Assembly (NCBI RefSeq): GCF_030867145.1 | Contig: NC_134427.1 | Location: 11,927,001-11,991,000 of the forward strand | Origin: Opisthocomus hoazin | Taxonomy: Eukaryota > Chordata > Aves > Opisthocomiformes > Opisthocomidae | Direction: 5' to 3' | Length of the DNA: 64,000 nt | In this document: positions 49,201-62,700 of the stretch, in pieces | Layout: each line of letters starts with the position of its first letter | How positions within the stretch are numbered: the first letter of the stretch is position 1 | The notes under the pieces: generated by a model | What the model was told of the DNA's origin: nothing | The model's database searches: none | Seen by the model: the letters and a program-made list of their open reading frames with translations, nothing else | Program-made: the position numbers and the translations under genes

Positions 49201-50489
49201 ACTGCTGCTCTCTCCGGCTATCGCAAGCGGAGCAGGGGGCTAGTTGGGATGCCAGGCTGAAAATGGAGAGGAGTCCTGTGTTTCGTGGGTGCCAGTTTGG
49301 AAGGAAAGCACTGATCCTGGGCCAGTTTTCCAGTCCATTTGGTTTCTCTGTGGCTTGATGGGGACATTAAATGGCAGGCATTATGTGCCAAGCTTGGGCA
49401 TCATATCCCCGTGTGGAATGGCCAATGATGAGCACTTCTTGGGCATGAACACAGCAATAAGCATTAGCAGAGATGACTGTAGTCATAGCGAGGAGTCTAT
49501 CTGCAGTGAGAAACAGAGCCAGTGCTCACTGCAGGAGCTCACGGTCCAGTCCTTCTGCAGCCCTGGCCCGGGTTGTTTGGGCTCGAGACAGAGGATTTGA
49601 TTTGTGGACTGCAGCAGTTGGGGGAGAAGACGCTTCTGCAAATGGACTCTGCCTTGCTGAGCTCCAGGTGGGCCATCGCCTTCAGATGCACATCCCCAGG
49701 ACGATGGTGAGTAACCCGGGGATAGCAGAGTAAGGACTGCACATCTCTGGTCTGCCTCAGCCCAGCTCCAGGCTCTCTCTGCTCCCAGCAACTGAACTTT
49801 AAAGAAGGTATGTTTTTCCCCTGTACTTGCCTGCTCGTTGACTAGATTTCCAATAAGATCACTGCAGGTCTTAAGCAAAGTTTCCTAAGTTAATCCCCCT
49901 GAACATAATCATCAGAGAAAGCCTTGTTTTTGTAAGGCTGTGCCTTACTCTTGTTAGGAGGTGAGCAGCAGCAGCTGTCACTGAATAATCATTCTCATTA
50001 ACTCATCTTTGTACCTTTCTTTTGCCTGATGAAACTCTCTCTCCAAAACACAGCCTTGAGGGCTGCTCAAAAACAAAGCAGACAAACAAAATGTGCTAAC
50101 AAAGCAGACAAGGAAAGACAAGACCAGGGAGGCTGGAAACTCTTCCATCTCCTTATCCCATAGAGAAAATTTAGAGGGAGAACGTGCCTTAGTTCCTGGT
50201 CCCTGTTTTGCCTGAGAGGACACACCTAGCCAGCTGCACAAGCTCCTGGGGCATGGCCAAGGTCACCATCTCTCCCATCCCTTCATCCTTCCACCTGCTG
50301 CCAGTGACTCCAGTGGAGACCTTGTCACCACTGCCCCTATGCTGGCCTGCTTCCATCCTCTGATGAAAAACTGCCTACATCACCTGAGGCTGTTTTTTTT
50401 AAAGAGAACTCTCATAAATCAAACATGAGCTTAATTTTCAGGATATGATGTTTTGTGATACTTTTTGCAATCCCAGAACCCAAAGCCAC
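43286..50489. other. Gene-free stretch
   Basis: About 7 kb without a recognisable gene. It contains a T14 tract at 44950-44963 in an AT-rich patch and an AT-rich piece at about 47720-47900 with a canonical AATAAA near 47847. The piece could be a transcript end or a conserved element. The open frames show no family-like sequence. Confidence 0.5.
44950..44963. repeat. T14 homopolymer tract
   Basis: Fourteen consecutive T following a ctccctctc pyrimidine run. Confidence 0.9.
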
Positions 50490-50575
50490 TGGAATGGCAC
50501 CTTAGACTCTGGTACCAGCTGTGGGTCAGCAGGTCAGGGTTGTAGTCCTGGCTCTGCTAGTGGTTTCAGTGACAT
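50490..50575 (+). mobile_element. MIR-like SINE fragment
   Basis: The strings ccttagactctggtaccagc, gtcagggttgtagtcctggc and tctgctagtggtttcagtga track the MIR 5' half (gactctggagccagactgcc, tcgaatcccggctctgccac, ttactagctgtgtga). The downstream words tttcaaactcagacctcaaa suggest more eroded SINE sequence. Confidence 0.45.
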
Positions 50576-53500
50576 AAATGATGTGGGGATTCCAAGTCCC
50601 ACTGAATCCTGCAAACTACAGAGACCATTTGCTTGGCTATGCTTAGAGATGCCACCAAGTAAACAACCATGAGGAAATAACTTTAGGCCAAGAGTTTCAA
50701 ACTCAGACCTCAAAGTTAGCTCCTGAATCCAGGTTTTAGTATACTCAGCATGGCACGGGGGTCTGTCAGGCATCTGGAGCTCTCCCAGACCTGCTGGGAC
50801 CTCTCCCTACCTTTGTGTCTCCACTTTCCAACAGCCCTTCTTTGCCTCCTGCTGTCCCCAAGACCCAGCCTCCTCCCAGCCTGCCCTGAGCTCCTCCAGC
50901 TCCAGCATTCAAAGGGGTCTGCTGTCATCTCTGCCTGCAAATGGTGAAATACTCAAAAAAGCAGATGCAGAGGGAGACTCAGGGCAGGAAGGAGTAGTCC
51001 TTCCTCTGAGGAAGTCTTCAGGGGCCATGAGCAGAGAAGGTAACAGAGAGGCTACAGGCAGGACAGGGAAGGTGGGGCAGTGGGCTGTATTTCTGGTTGT
51101 GAGCCCATGATGCAGCACTCAAGGTTGAAGGAGATATGGTCATATGAGATTGATGGAGGGACTTGGGTGATAGAGAGATCCCCATTAGATCTGTGGGAAC
51201 GGTGCTGTGACAGAAGTTGTGAGGTGTTGTTGGGGTTGTTTTGTAACACAGCCAGAAGGACTCTCTCCTGTCCCCATGCTGCAAATTGTGCCTAGGTGTT
51301 TATATCACTCTGTGGACCTTCGCACTCTGCCAGTCCTCAGCCTTTCAGAGAAGCAGGATCCCTGGGAGCTCATCATGAAATGAAGAGCTATCTGACTTCT
51401 ACTGCTCTTCTCGCTGTGTATCTCTGGGACATTGAGCAGTTCTGACTTTTATTTGACCAATGGTCTCCTGCTGACAAGGAGCATACAGCCAGGGAGGGTG
51501 CAGAGGGCGAAGCAATAGATTATTCTTAATTGACTAGAACAGACGAAGCTGACCTTCAGAGAACGAAGCCATGAATCTTCGTACAATGGAATGAGTGCCA
51601 TGTGGATTTACTGTCCTCTGGCTTTAAAGGCCTGACCTCCACCACACCTGTCCTGCTCTTGCAAAAGAAGAAGGACTAAGAGGATCTGCTGGGCAAAGCC
51701 CTGATTTACAGGTGTCTCCCAGCTACAAGTCATGGGCACACATGAGTTTTCAGGCATGGTTTCCCTGCAAGCTGCTCACAGCTAATGGACAAGAGGGAGA
51801 GCAGACAGACAGATAGATGTGGAAATAGCACAGCAACAGATGGAGGGACACAGTCTTCACCAAGGTTTTCTCTAGCCTTCTCTGGAGAAAGAAAATCTTC
51901 TCTCAGAGACCAGGAACCTCATTAAAGAGCTGTAGAGGAACCTGTTATTTTTCTGTTGGTGATGGTGCCTTGATAGTTCAGCCTGGGGGAAGGCAATACA
52001 CCTTCCAAAATAGGAGTGAGATGTTGAACAGGAAGATTTGTTTAGCCTTGTGTTTTTGAGGGGAAACTACCTTACAAACCTTGCAGGGCTCCATCACTGA
52101 GGCAGCAGGGACCAGTTGAGCTTGGGGGTGTGTCACCTCCAGAGTGACCTGAAGGATCCCAAATCTCTTGCTGTCTTTGAAACAGGGTACTGTGCTCCTG
52201 CCAGGACAGAGGGAGATGGTACAGCATCCGCCTTTCCCTCTGGTCAATCCAACCTCATCCTTGATGTGGCTGGGAGTGGTGGGCATAACTGCCTGTCGCT
52301 GTGGCTCCACAAGGTTCGAGCTGTACAAAGACGGATGAAAAGTCGAATGTGACGGTAGGGTCTTTCTGTGTGGTTTCCACTTCTGCAGTGCCAGTAGTCA
52401 CCAAGCATACACTGATGATGTGGGAGGATTCCTATTAGATACTTGGTCACTGAATCAGCAAGGCTGTGTTGATGTGTACCAGCTGCAGCCTGGCCCCTCC
52501 TGCAGACTCCTGGTTGTGCTCAGTACCGGCCAAGAACCAAATGAAGATGATACAAGTAGAAAAGAGGGGATAAAAAGCTGTGCTGCCTGAGAGCAGCTCT
52601 GTGAATATCAGCCAGGTTTTTGTGGGCAAAGCCAGAAGCACAGCCAGAGTTTGTTTGACTAGATCAGCTTTTCCAGGGAAGAGCCAGGGTTTTGTATCTG
52701 ACAGGACCTAGGAAAGGCATGTCAGGGCCCTGAGCATCTCACAGGGGCTGACAGGGCCAGGAAAGCAAGTGGCAAGAGGGGACAGTGTGTCGACTAGGGA
52801 CAAATCAGTATCTTAGCTGCAGTCTGAGCATGATAGTCTCTCTGGGAGCTGTGTGTGCATGTGGTTTCCTCACTCCTGTACTGCTGTGTCTTGGCGTTCG
52901 TCTTTCTGCTGTTCCTTGGGGCAGGAACAGATCCCATGGAATAAGGGAGAGAAACTGTCACCATGCTGCTTGGTGTCAGTGCGCGGACAAAACACATCTC
53001 CTGCAGAAGGAAGGCAAGGTTTCCAGAGGGCGGCACTGCTGGCTTTTCTAGTAGGCAAGCTTCTGCCTGGCAGCTCCATCGTTTGCCATCTGCAGAGTGT
53101 TAGGGAGAGAGAGGAGATGGGGAGTGACAGGTCAGCTCTCTGGGTGGTATCTCCGTACAGAGAAGACACCAGGAGAGAGCCAAGGAAAACTTGGGGTGAC
53201 CTGCAGTGCTGCAGGGTCTTCTTATTGCAGCAGGTCCCCTCCTAACTCTCTCTTGCCTTGGAGTGCTCCATGAGATGCCTCAAGACAGATGTGGAAGTCT
53301 TAGGGGATGATTTTAATGGCCACTGAAGCTGTGTTTCAACTGATGTGCCCAGATGTCCCCTGTGGACCGCCTGCTCACACCCACATTTCCAGTGAGCCCA
53401 TGACACCTGCAGCTTAGTGGTGCTCAAAGCCACCCCCACTTGCAAGCTGTACAGCCCCCTTTCCATCATTGTCTTTGCTACAGCAGGCTCGTTGCTGGGC

Positions 53501-53752
53501 TGCTCTCCTGCCCTTACAACTCTTTTCCTAAGCAGATCTTCCTCCCTCCCTCACAGGATCACAGCCCTTCCCGTCCTTATGATGTGATTCTGCACACTGT
53601 GGCCCCAGCTGCCGGTCCTCAGCTTTGGGGAGCAGCACCTCACTCTCACCGAGTAAAGGGGTTCATCTGAATGATGGGTGTCCCTGAAGCATTTGAGCAT
53701 GCGAACACAGAGATGTCTCTGAGTGTCATTTGCCTCAGTGGGGCAAGGTGAG
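50576..53752. other. Gene-free stretch
   Basis: About 3.2 kb of unique sequence of even composition. No exon, repeat or RNA gene was recognised. Confidence 0.5.
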
Positions 53753-53849
53753 CTTTGATCATAACCAATTTGGCTACGTGATCATACCGAGTGTGTACAG
53801 GCTCAGGCTGTGCATCAAAGAGGCTAATTAAAATCCAGAGCCTTTGATG
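53753..53849. promoter_or_regulatory. TCF/LEF motif cluster around a homeodomain core
   Basis: Three full TCF/LEF consensus octamers lie within 97 bases: CTTTGATC (53753), CATCAAAG (53813) and CTTTGATG (53842). The last two are inverted and flank TAATTA at 53825, and the flanks form a 12-bp stem with a bulge (gcatcaaa and ggct). Such spacing is known from Wnt-responsive enhancers; activity here is inference. Confidence 0.35.
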
Positions 53850-56800
53850 CGGGGTGGTGGGACAGAGCGTGACTCCCACTGGCACTGGGGACCAGCATGC
53901 TCTGAGGGGCTGCTCCCTGCAAGGCTGCCTGCAGTCCTGGCTGGCTTGGAATTGTGCCGGAGGGAGTGCTTAGGAGAAGCAACGCTGGCAAGGGCTGGGG
54001 CAGGAAAAGCAAAGCTGTGCAGTGCCTTGGGGTAGCACAAAATCTGTGCACTTCCCTAGCTGATGGGGTGCAAAGGTTCTTTTGGGTACTGTCATGCTGA
54101 TTCCTTTTTACTCTGCAGCCTCTCTAGGAAAAAGCCAAAATTCTACCATGGACTTGGAGCAGCTGGGCTGAATGGATCCATCCAACAGCAGCTGCTGTCT
54201 TGTGGCTTCTTCACAGAGATCAAGTTGGTACCATAAAGAGATGAGGGCAGGAAACTCCTCTCCTAAAGCAGGAGGATCTACACACAGTGGATCTGCACTG
54301 ACTGTCAGTATGGCCTGGATCACCTTGAGGTGCAAAGCAAGCCATGGTGGCTGGCTTGTCTAGAGTCACCTGTGTGCAGGCACCTGACACCAGGGGACAT
54401 GAGTCCCACCTCCCGCGTTTCCTCTGCAGTGGAAAAGCAGCCTCCGCGGCAGATGTGGGTGCAGAGGCCGTATCCACAGCTGCCACTTCTGTGGTTGTGT
54501 ACTGTGAAAACCCACTCTGTGGTCACAGACATGCTGACCAGATCTCAGGATGCAAAGCAGGTGGGGGACGTCTTGAGGAGGCAACCAGACATGCTGAACT
54601 GGTAGAGCTGACAGAACAGCAAGAGCTTTGGAGTAAGACATCAGCCCTTCACTGCTGCAGCCTTAGCTGGATCACCACTGCGGTGGGCTTGGTCTGGGGT
54701 CTCTGGGGAAGCTGCCCTAGGACAGGACTCTCCTTCCCTAGCCATATTTTGATGTAAGTAGTTCTGGCTGCAGGGAAACTGCATGTAGTCTCCCAAGAAA
54801 GATCACTAAGGGTTTTTTTTCCTTGGTCCTAGATAGAGATAGAGGGTAAACCTACAGGGTTCAATCTCTTGCACTACATTAGGGTGGTATAACGGGGAGG
54901 GAGAGAAGTGGAGCTGTTACAGCATGACACAGCCTCTTCACTGGCTGGACGACACTGTTCCTGTGTTATCAAACAGCTGGTGTTGCAACTGGCAGAGGAC
55001 AGTGTCCATAGAAGGCACGTTGTCTGGCAGCGCACGGAGCAGAGAAAGCAATTTTGCAGAAAGGTCAGTGAAGGGATCAGCCCTTCTAGAGATGAACTCT
55101 GGATCCTGGGGTTCCAGCTCCATCCAGATAATTGCACCAGAGTTGCTGGGACTGGCTGTATGGGTACCTTTCTGTCACTTTTGTAATCGTTATATTCTGA
55201 TCCTGCAACACCTAGTGCTCAGAGGGAGCTGCTGTCCCCTGGTAGGCAGAGCTGCAGTGGTCAGCAGGGTGCTGCAGAGGCTTCTGGCATCTGGACAGAG
55301 GTCCAAGCTCAGGCACTAACTGGCTCTTTTCTCCTGCTGTCACGTCTCAGGTCCTGCTTATGCTGCCAGGCACAGCTCTGCCTTTGCAAACTGATTTAAT
55401 GCTGCAGTACCTGGGGCTCATGCAAAGCACGGCTCTGGGGAAAAAAAACATCTGTAAATCACCTCGGTGGTGTTGGATTCCCAGGGTGGGCAGCTCCAAG
55501 GACTGCAGCAGGGGGGGCCGGCAGGCTCAGACCTGGCTGATGGCGCTGCTCTGCAGCAGCCAGGTAGACAGCAGCTCTGTGGTGTTTGCTCTTTATGTGT
55601 GTCTTGGGGATCTGACACAGCTATCTATACATGCTCAGCTACAACCTGCAAGTGGGACTAGCAAAGGTTGTCTGCTCCAAACGCACTGGAGCATCGTGAG
55701 GATGGCTGGGAACCAAGACTGGTAGGTGCTGAGAGCTCTCCTAGGGAGTGGAGTGATGAAATCCATCTGAGAAACTTGAACCCTGCTGCTCTGTTTGGAG
55801 ATCATTCAAGATCTTGTTGATCCTCAAATGCCAGGCTGCGTTTTCCTTGGCAGCATGCTTTCGAAATCCAGCTCTGTGTCACAGGGACCCCTTTGTCATC
55901 ATCCCCGCCACGTTGCACATTGAATTGTGCACAAAGGGTGATCACAAGGGCAAGCCCTTTGTGAGAAGGAAGAGTGTCATCTTCAAAAGGGGTCCAAGAG
56001 AAACATGTCTTGGATCCTTCTGCAAGTTACTCCTCTTCCAGTAGTTCCAGCAGTGGCTACTGCTTATGTATTTTCCCCAGGCTTTCCATAGGTTTATACA
56101 AACTTTATATTACAAATATGAATTAAACTGGGGACTTCCGCGTTAAATCCTTCAAGTGGTTGTTATTTTACTTCCTCCACCTGGGATTTCTGGAAGAATG
56201 CAGTCCCTAGCACACATTTAAAGGAGAAGAAAGTGCAGAAAATGTTAAAATCTTTTCTACCTGATTTTCTTAATCTCTTTGCTTTCTGAAGACTGGCAGC
56301 ATCATAAGAGAGCAGATTTTCACAGTACAGGATACTGTTGTCATGCCTGTCAGGAAGTCCTACCAGAATTCAAAGACTCTGCTTCTACTTTTCATGTCCT
56401 AAATACTTTTTTTTTCAATTATTGGTAGGCCCAGCCACCTTTTCATTCATTTCTTCCACTTTCAATTGATGCTTCCCACTGAAGAAATAACCAGAGAGTA
56501 GACCTTCTCCCTCTCAATTTCTGACCCCCCAACAAACCCTGCAGCACATCCACTAATGTCTGAAGGGTCCCTCAGAGTTATTGCTCTGTGGTTTCCTTTG
56601 CCTAGTCAGTGGTGGGCATATTTATCCCTTATTTGTATCCCATTCTTCCCTGCACAGCCTCAGCAGTCTTGCCACACTTGAGGTTTACCCTCATTGTTAG
56701 CGCTATTATGTTTATGGTTATACCTGTTCATATAGGTTTCTTTTTCTCCCAGATCTTGCGAAGGAGCAGATGTGATCTCACGAGTGCAATCTTCTTGCAA

Positions 56801-57795
56801 GCGAATAAGGTATTGTTATTCTCATTCCTGTTATGCTTTTTGCCTGTTATCTTTGTGCTGTACAAACTTGTTAAGTCAGGCTTCCCTGAAGAGTTTCCCT
56901 ACTAAGCAAGCGCAGCAAAGGAAGGCTAGGAAGGAGGATGCAGCACGCCTAAGTGAGGATTTTATATTTTATGGGGGGTGGAAGTTCATTGAAGATGATG
57001 AACGATCGGGAGTAATGCTGCATTTTCAATTATCTGCCACCTTTTTCAAAACATGCATATAAAATAACAAACTCACAGCAGTGTTGGCTGGGCTTGGAAA
57101 GAGTTATTAATTCTTAATCACCTGCACCATGTAATAAGCCTCACAACTGCTTGCTTTATTCGAGGTGGATGAGATAGCAGGCAGTAAGACAGCATGAGAA
57201 GTGTGCCCGCAACAGCAGATACTGCAAGCTGCTGTGCCATGCTGAATTTGGGAGGATAAAGCTTCACAGCAGAGGTAAAAGGGAAATACTGATAGGGAAA
57301 CACTGATTAGACTAAGCTATTCTGGAAGCAGCAAAATGTGTGCAGCTTGCTGGCTTCAGGGCTCCTCATGCCATGGGGCTTCTCCAGGGTCTGCAAGGGG
57401 GATTATGCCCAGGTTCTGAGATTGGTCTGGGGTGGGAAAGTGCAAAGTCGGGTCTCTCCTCCCTCTGCCCAGCCGCTCTTTGTTCATTGTACGCGTGGGA
57501 CAGCTCTTAGCTGCTGCCTCTCCCACGGGTTCACCCACACACAGCTTGGCACACGCTCCCTGAGACAGAGGAGAGGATGGAGGAGCAAAGGGAGGTAAGA
57601 GGAGTTGGAGAAGTTTTCCAGTTTGGAAAATTGTTTTAAAGCTAAAAAATGTAAAGCTAAAACCCCCCACTGGGAAATCCCTTGGAGGATATCCGAAAAC
57701 GAGGCTGAGTAGTTTCTTTGGATCCTATGTAACGTAACACAGAATTGTCATCTCGCTGTCAAACCCACTAGAAATGTCTCATTCTCTATTAATAG
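53850..57795. other. Gene-free stretch
   Basis: About 4 kb without a recognisable gene. From about 56050 the sequence becomes AT-rich. A 98-codon hydrophobic frame at 56609-56905 reflects T-rich sequence. The piece at 56930-57130 is AT-rich and looks conserved-element-like, but nothing in it is diagnostic. Confidence 0.45.
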
Positions 57796-58075
57796 TTTCA
57801 TAGATTCTACAGATTTTCTGGCTCAAAAGACCATTCTGTTCATCTCTTCTTGCATAAAATGGGCTATTCCTGTATCAAGCCCATCCAGCCTGGCCAAACA
57901 GAAGCTTATCTTTCCAAAGGATCTCCGCTGAGATTTAAACACTCCCAGGCACAGAGAATCCATCATGTACTTGGTGAATTCTCACAGAGGCTAATTGGTC
58001 TCACAATTAACTGTGTCTTTCTGAACATATCAAGCCTTCCAGCTGCTGCCTTTCATTGTACAGGCAGGGATTCAG
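57796..58075 (-). mobile_element. Ancient CR1 LINE 3' region (antisense)
   Basis: The + strand reads as the reverse complement of an old amniote CR1 3' region: tttcatagattctacagatt, agaccattctgttcatctct, cagagaatccatcatgtact, tggtgaattctcacagaggc, taattggtctcacaattaac, and catatcaagccttccagctg. The landmark order matches throughout about 280 bases. Divergence is high, far older than the copy at 11963. Confidence 0.75.
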
Positions 58076-59582
58076 CTGGGTTAAATAGCTCTTAATCATG
58101 AGGTTCCCTGTCTAGGGACTTGTTCACTTCAGCAGCGTTTAGTCTGTGGTCTGCTGACCTGTGGGACCTTTCTCAAAGGGTCATGACAAGCAACCTGGGA
58201 GCAGCTGGCATGTCAGGAAGCTTCAATTAATTGTATACGGGCCACCACCAGAAGAATATCAGAGGTCTGCTAAAGGGAAAGAGCTGAAACCATTGGCTTG
58301 TGGGTCTTTGGAGAAATAGAAATAGGATGCAGTTGTTGCAGTGTCTGCACCCATGTATGGGGTGGTGTGGGAGCAGTGGGGAGCTGCTGCTGGAGCTGGT
58401 GGCACAGTGCTGGAGTGCTCCTCCTTGCCATTTTCTGGAGAATCAGCTGGAGAGAGTTGTGCCAAACCTCATAATTAAGACCCAGTAAAACCTTCCCCTT
58501 GCTGCCACAGCTTCTCTATGTGGCTTGTTACAGCTGCATCCCGAGAAGCTGATTTAGAAGTGTTATTGGCATGGGGACATTTTTATGAGGTGCTGCTTTC
58601 ACACCCCACTGCTTGGGAAGCCCAAGCTACCTTAATTAAAGACCTGGAGGGACACAGCTACAGGGTTAGCCAGGGATACCTCTGCAGCATCTGTGACCTG
58701 GCTCCCAAAGTGGGATGAATGCTGGTCCAGGACCCCCTGATCCCCCAGCTCTGCCCTGAGGGGTCCACGAACAGGGAAAGAAGGACACATTTGTAATGCA
58801 GGGTTATTTTTCAGGTCTTGTCTTCTCAAAGCCCCTGTAGCGTCATGCTGCTTCTGCCTGGGGATAATACATCATGAGACAAGTCTCTTTTCTGCACTGG
58901 GCTGTATTGTGCAGTGATTGCCCTTGGAACCTACAGAGTTTGGATGTATAACTCCAGCAAATGTGAGACCCAATCAATGAATGGAGCTATGGGCTGGAGT
59001 GGAACTGGTCAGCCTTTTGGTTAGATGTAGCAGCTATATTTTCTCCAAATTAAAACATATTCCACTGTCTGCCATACAGCTATCTGTTCTGCAAGCTGAA
59101 TGTTCTGATTCATAAAAATCTGCACATGGTCTGTACTTAATAAACGATAACAAAATCATGTGTTAATTTAGTTAAATTTCTTGAGACAGGCAGCCCAGAT
59201 AGACATTTTCAATGCACAGATGATGACAGAAATGTGTATTTTTCAAAAAGAGCAGCAAATCTAATCTGTCCTTTCTGATGGAAAGCTTCATGAATTGCAC
59301 AATCTCCAAATGCTCTTTAGTCATTCCCCCTAATTACTGGAGCTAGTTACATACAAATTTACATTTGCAACTAGGAAAGCAGGAAATCTAGATATTTAAA
59401 TAAGTATGTAGATCTGTCAATTTTATTATCCCTTTATCTCCTCGCAGAGAGTGGTGTCATCTCAAAGGAAGAAAGTCCAAGAAGCCTCACATGTGTGATG
59501 TACCCTGGTTTCTAACTGCCAAGCAGGTATAAGCTGCGGAGCTTGGTTTCAGTAATGAAGCATCTTCTTTTAGTTTATTAAG
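58076..59582. other. Gene-free, AT-rich stretch
   Basis: About 1.5 kb; 59030-59420 is strongly AT-rich (taaaacatattccactgtct, ttaatttagttaaatttctt). It resembles a conserved noncoding element more than a transposon. No exon was recognised. Confidence 0.4.
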
Positions 59583-59775
59583 AGGAGGTTAGAGGTGATG
59601 TGATAATGGTCTGGAAGTACCTACATCCAGGGGGAGATTCTGGGAGGCTCTTTAATCTCTTAGACAAGAGCATTGTGAGGCTGGAGGAGTTAGCCAGAAA
59701 AAAGGTTAAAGGTGTGGCATGCAATGTGAGTTTAATTATCCAGAGGAACAGTTCCCTGAGGGTGATGTGTGCTGC
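59583..59775 (+). mobile_element. Ancient CR1 LINE fragment
   Basis: The sequence tagaggtgatgtgataatgg, tctggaagtacctacatcca, aggctctttaatctcttaga and cagaggaacagttccctgag follows the old CR1 3' region (gaggtgacttgataa, aagtacctacat, ggctctttaatct, attggaacaatttacc). It continues the amniote-age CR1 layer seen on the other strand at 57796. Confidence 0.7.
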
Positions 59776-62700
59776 TTTCAAACAGGCTTATTTCGGAAGA
59801 GTGACAAAGAACTGCCAGTGGGATCCTGTGGGAAGCAGCTCCTGCCGCCTGCCCCCACTGCGCTGCCTGGGCAGAGCGAGCGCGTTTACCTGGGAGCTCA
59901 TCTCGATTCCCAGGCTTCCAGGTGGGACTGGCATGTTGTATATTTGTCCCAGGATTTTGGACAATTTCTTTCTTTTCAGCTTACTGCTTGATGCATGGTG
60001 CGCAGCCGTTCCTGGGAATTTATGATAGCCTGGGAAGAGCTGGTGAGTCAGGAGGCAAGCAGTCATTAATTCCCAGTAATGCCTTGGACTGAGTTCATTA
60101 CTGTTATCAGAAGACAAAATGATGTGAAGAGTAGATTTATTTATTTTTTCTGAGGCTGATGCAGTTTGCTTTTGGAAGACACTGTGCTCTGGGGAAAAGC
60201 AGTCCCAGTGCATTGGGAAGCGAGGATCCTGAATCCTCTCGCAGTAGTTTGTTCGATGCAGAACTGTTTGCTGTGTGTTTGAAGCAAGAGGTTGTATCAA
60301 GGTCACTCCACTGAGATTCAGCTTTGCAGTCTCTGTGAAAGGAGAGCTCTCACTGTCCTTGTAGATCTCTTTTTACTCCCCTCCACACGTAAAAGGCTGG
60401 TTTTGCAAGCTCTTGCAGAAAAAAAATAAAAGGTTTGCAGAATGGGACTCTTACAAAGTGTCCTGCCATAAAGGCCTGCTCTGAATCAGAAACTGCATCT
60501 GTTCCAGAAACTGTCTCTGTCTTTCTCACACCGTCCCTCCGGGTTCAGTCTGCGCCTCTTCCTCATTGCCAGGAGAGCAGTTTAGAGGTTGCAGAGATGA
60601 TTCAGGGCTGTTCTTCCCATACTTCCCACTGCAGGGTGCCGAGGAGGAAATGGAGAGGTACCCTTTTGAAAAGCACTTAGCAGATTACAATAAAATTAAT
60701 CTGGCAGTTGCCGTAAAACCTTCAAGAACCGTCCTCCCAGAGTGTTTCCATTCTCTTTTTTAACGTTGCATGGAGGATGCACAGACAGCGAGACCAGCAG
60801 CATTTCCCACTGCCCTCCCAACCCATGCCGGAGCGGCAACACCATTTAATTCCTCTGCTCTGTGTGCTGTCACACTGGGCTCGGGAAGTCAATCTTGGTT
60901 TGAATTGCATTCCTTTCCAGCAACCTAACGCAGGTGGGGTGTGTCACGGCCACCCTCCTATTCCCAGTTAGCGCCATGTTGATGCCACAGGGCGGGAAGA
61001 AGGGAAGAAGCCCAGGATGGACTGAGCCCGGGAGCGCAGCCCCTGCTCATGACAGGGAGGGCAGTGGGGTTGTCCGTACACTGACGGGGGGATGTGGATA
61101 AATTCAGACCCTGCCAGCACTGAAAGAGAGACGAAAGCACCCATCCAGGCTGGAGGCTGAGCAAATAGAGACACTGATCGCTGGAAAGTTTTATGAGGAT
61201 AATAAAAAAGTCATAATAAATAGCGATGAATATTTCATGGCGGGTGTAGAGTTGATATGATGTATCATAGAAGAGTCATGGGGTTTTTCAACACTCGGAT
61301 GCAAATGGGGAATGTGTTCTATATTTTGCAGGTTTCTCCCCAGACACGTTATGTTTTCTAAAAATCAGATTGACTGGGAGCTTTTGATATGAGAAACAAC
61401 TTCAGGGCTCTGGTTAGAGTAAAAATAAAAGTACAGGCAGTATCAGAGGATTGTTGGTGCTAAAGATGAAAATATCCCACGCAGATGAAGTAGCCCATCT
61501 CCCTAAACGTCAGAGGAAGCTAGATAGGAGTTACCAAAGAGAAATCACGCACTGTGCTGTCCTTGGAGCTGAGTTCTCTACCTGATAACAGCAGCCCCTC
61601 TGTGCTGGGCACTCCGGAACATGGGGTGGCTGCTGCACAACACAGCCGCTGGTACCTGGGAGAGGAGATGAAAGCTGGGGGCCAAGTCCTCCTTCCTCAC
61701 TTACTGCTAGGTGGCAGATGTTTGAGCTTGCCTGGGATCAGCCTGGGGCAGACAGCGAAAGAATCCCCTTTCTGGAGGGGACCAGAGTTTTTGAGGTTTG
61801 GGGTTTTTGAGTTTCACCCAAACTTGCACACTAGGTTTGCTTTGGCGGAGTCCTCTATTCAAAGCCATCAGCTGGCAAGATGCCTGCCCTGATGTCCTCA
61901 CCTGAGCAGGTTCCTCTGCGGGGACACTCGGCCCACCTCGTCCTTGCCATGCCACGGGCGCTGCACAACTGCACAGCACAGACGGGCTCTGCCCTGGGAG
62001 CCGCACCCTCCCCTACCGCAAGCCCCGCAGGAGTCGGCCCCAGGCTTTGTCCCGCAGCCAGGGGAAACTGGATTTCTGGGGTGTTATTTCCTGCTCTCTA
62101 CTGGCATATGCTTCTGCGTGGGCACGAGCATGTTTCAGGGCACGAGCTTGCTGATACATAGTCCCTTGATAGCCAAACTTCTGTATGCCATCGCACACAG
62201 GAACACATGTACAGATGAGCACAGGCAAGTGCTTACAGCTGCCAGGGCCGAGTACCAGCCTGTGCCCAGAGAAGACAGCAACGGTAGGACTGATAGCCCC
62301 GTTCCCTTCCCACGGCTCTCTCTACCCTTTGCTGATGCATACTGCACTAAGACTGGCCCACTCCTCTTCACAAGCACCTTTCACATACTTGTCCTGTCTC
62401 CCTCTCTTTTAATTAATTCTGCCAGAATTCCAGACATCTATCAAAGTGCAATGCATATTGTGTATTCACAGGTTTGGGTGTTGCAGAACAGTTTCTAACA
62501 AGCCACGTGTGTGCCATCCCTCCCCTCCCTACACTGTCTGGTTTGGCATGGGTGGCAAGGCCAGTGTTTGAAAAGAGAGATGGGACAAGAGGAAAACAGG
62601 CTTTGCAGGCACCTGCCTGGGCAGAGGAACAGGTATGAAGTGGAATGAGCTGAAGGAGACAGCCCGCAGGCGTCTGCTCTGCTTCATCAGCCACAGGAGA

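Noticed and set aside
56609-56905. 98-codon frame with three hydrophobic stretches, at first sight a small membrane protein
   Set aside because: The sequence is T-rich, which by itself yields Phe/Leu/Ile/Val codons. There is no homologous family, no splice context and no clear promoter.
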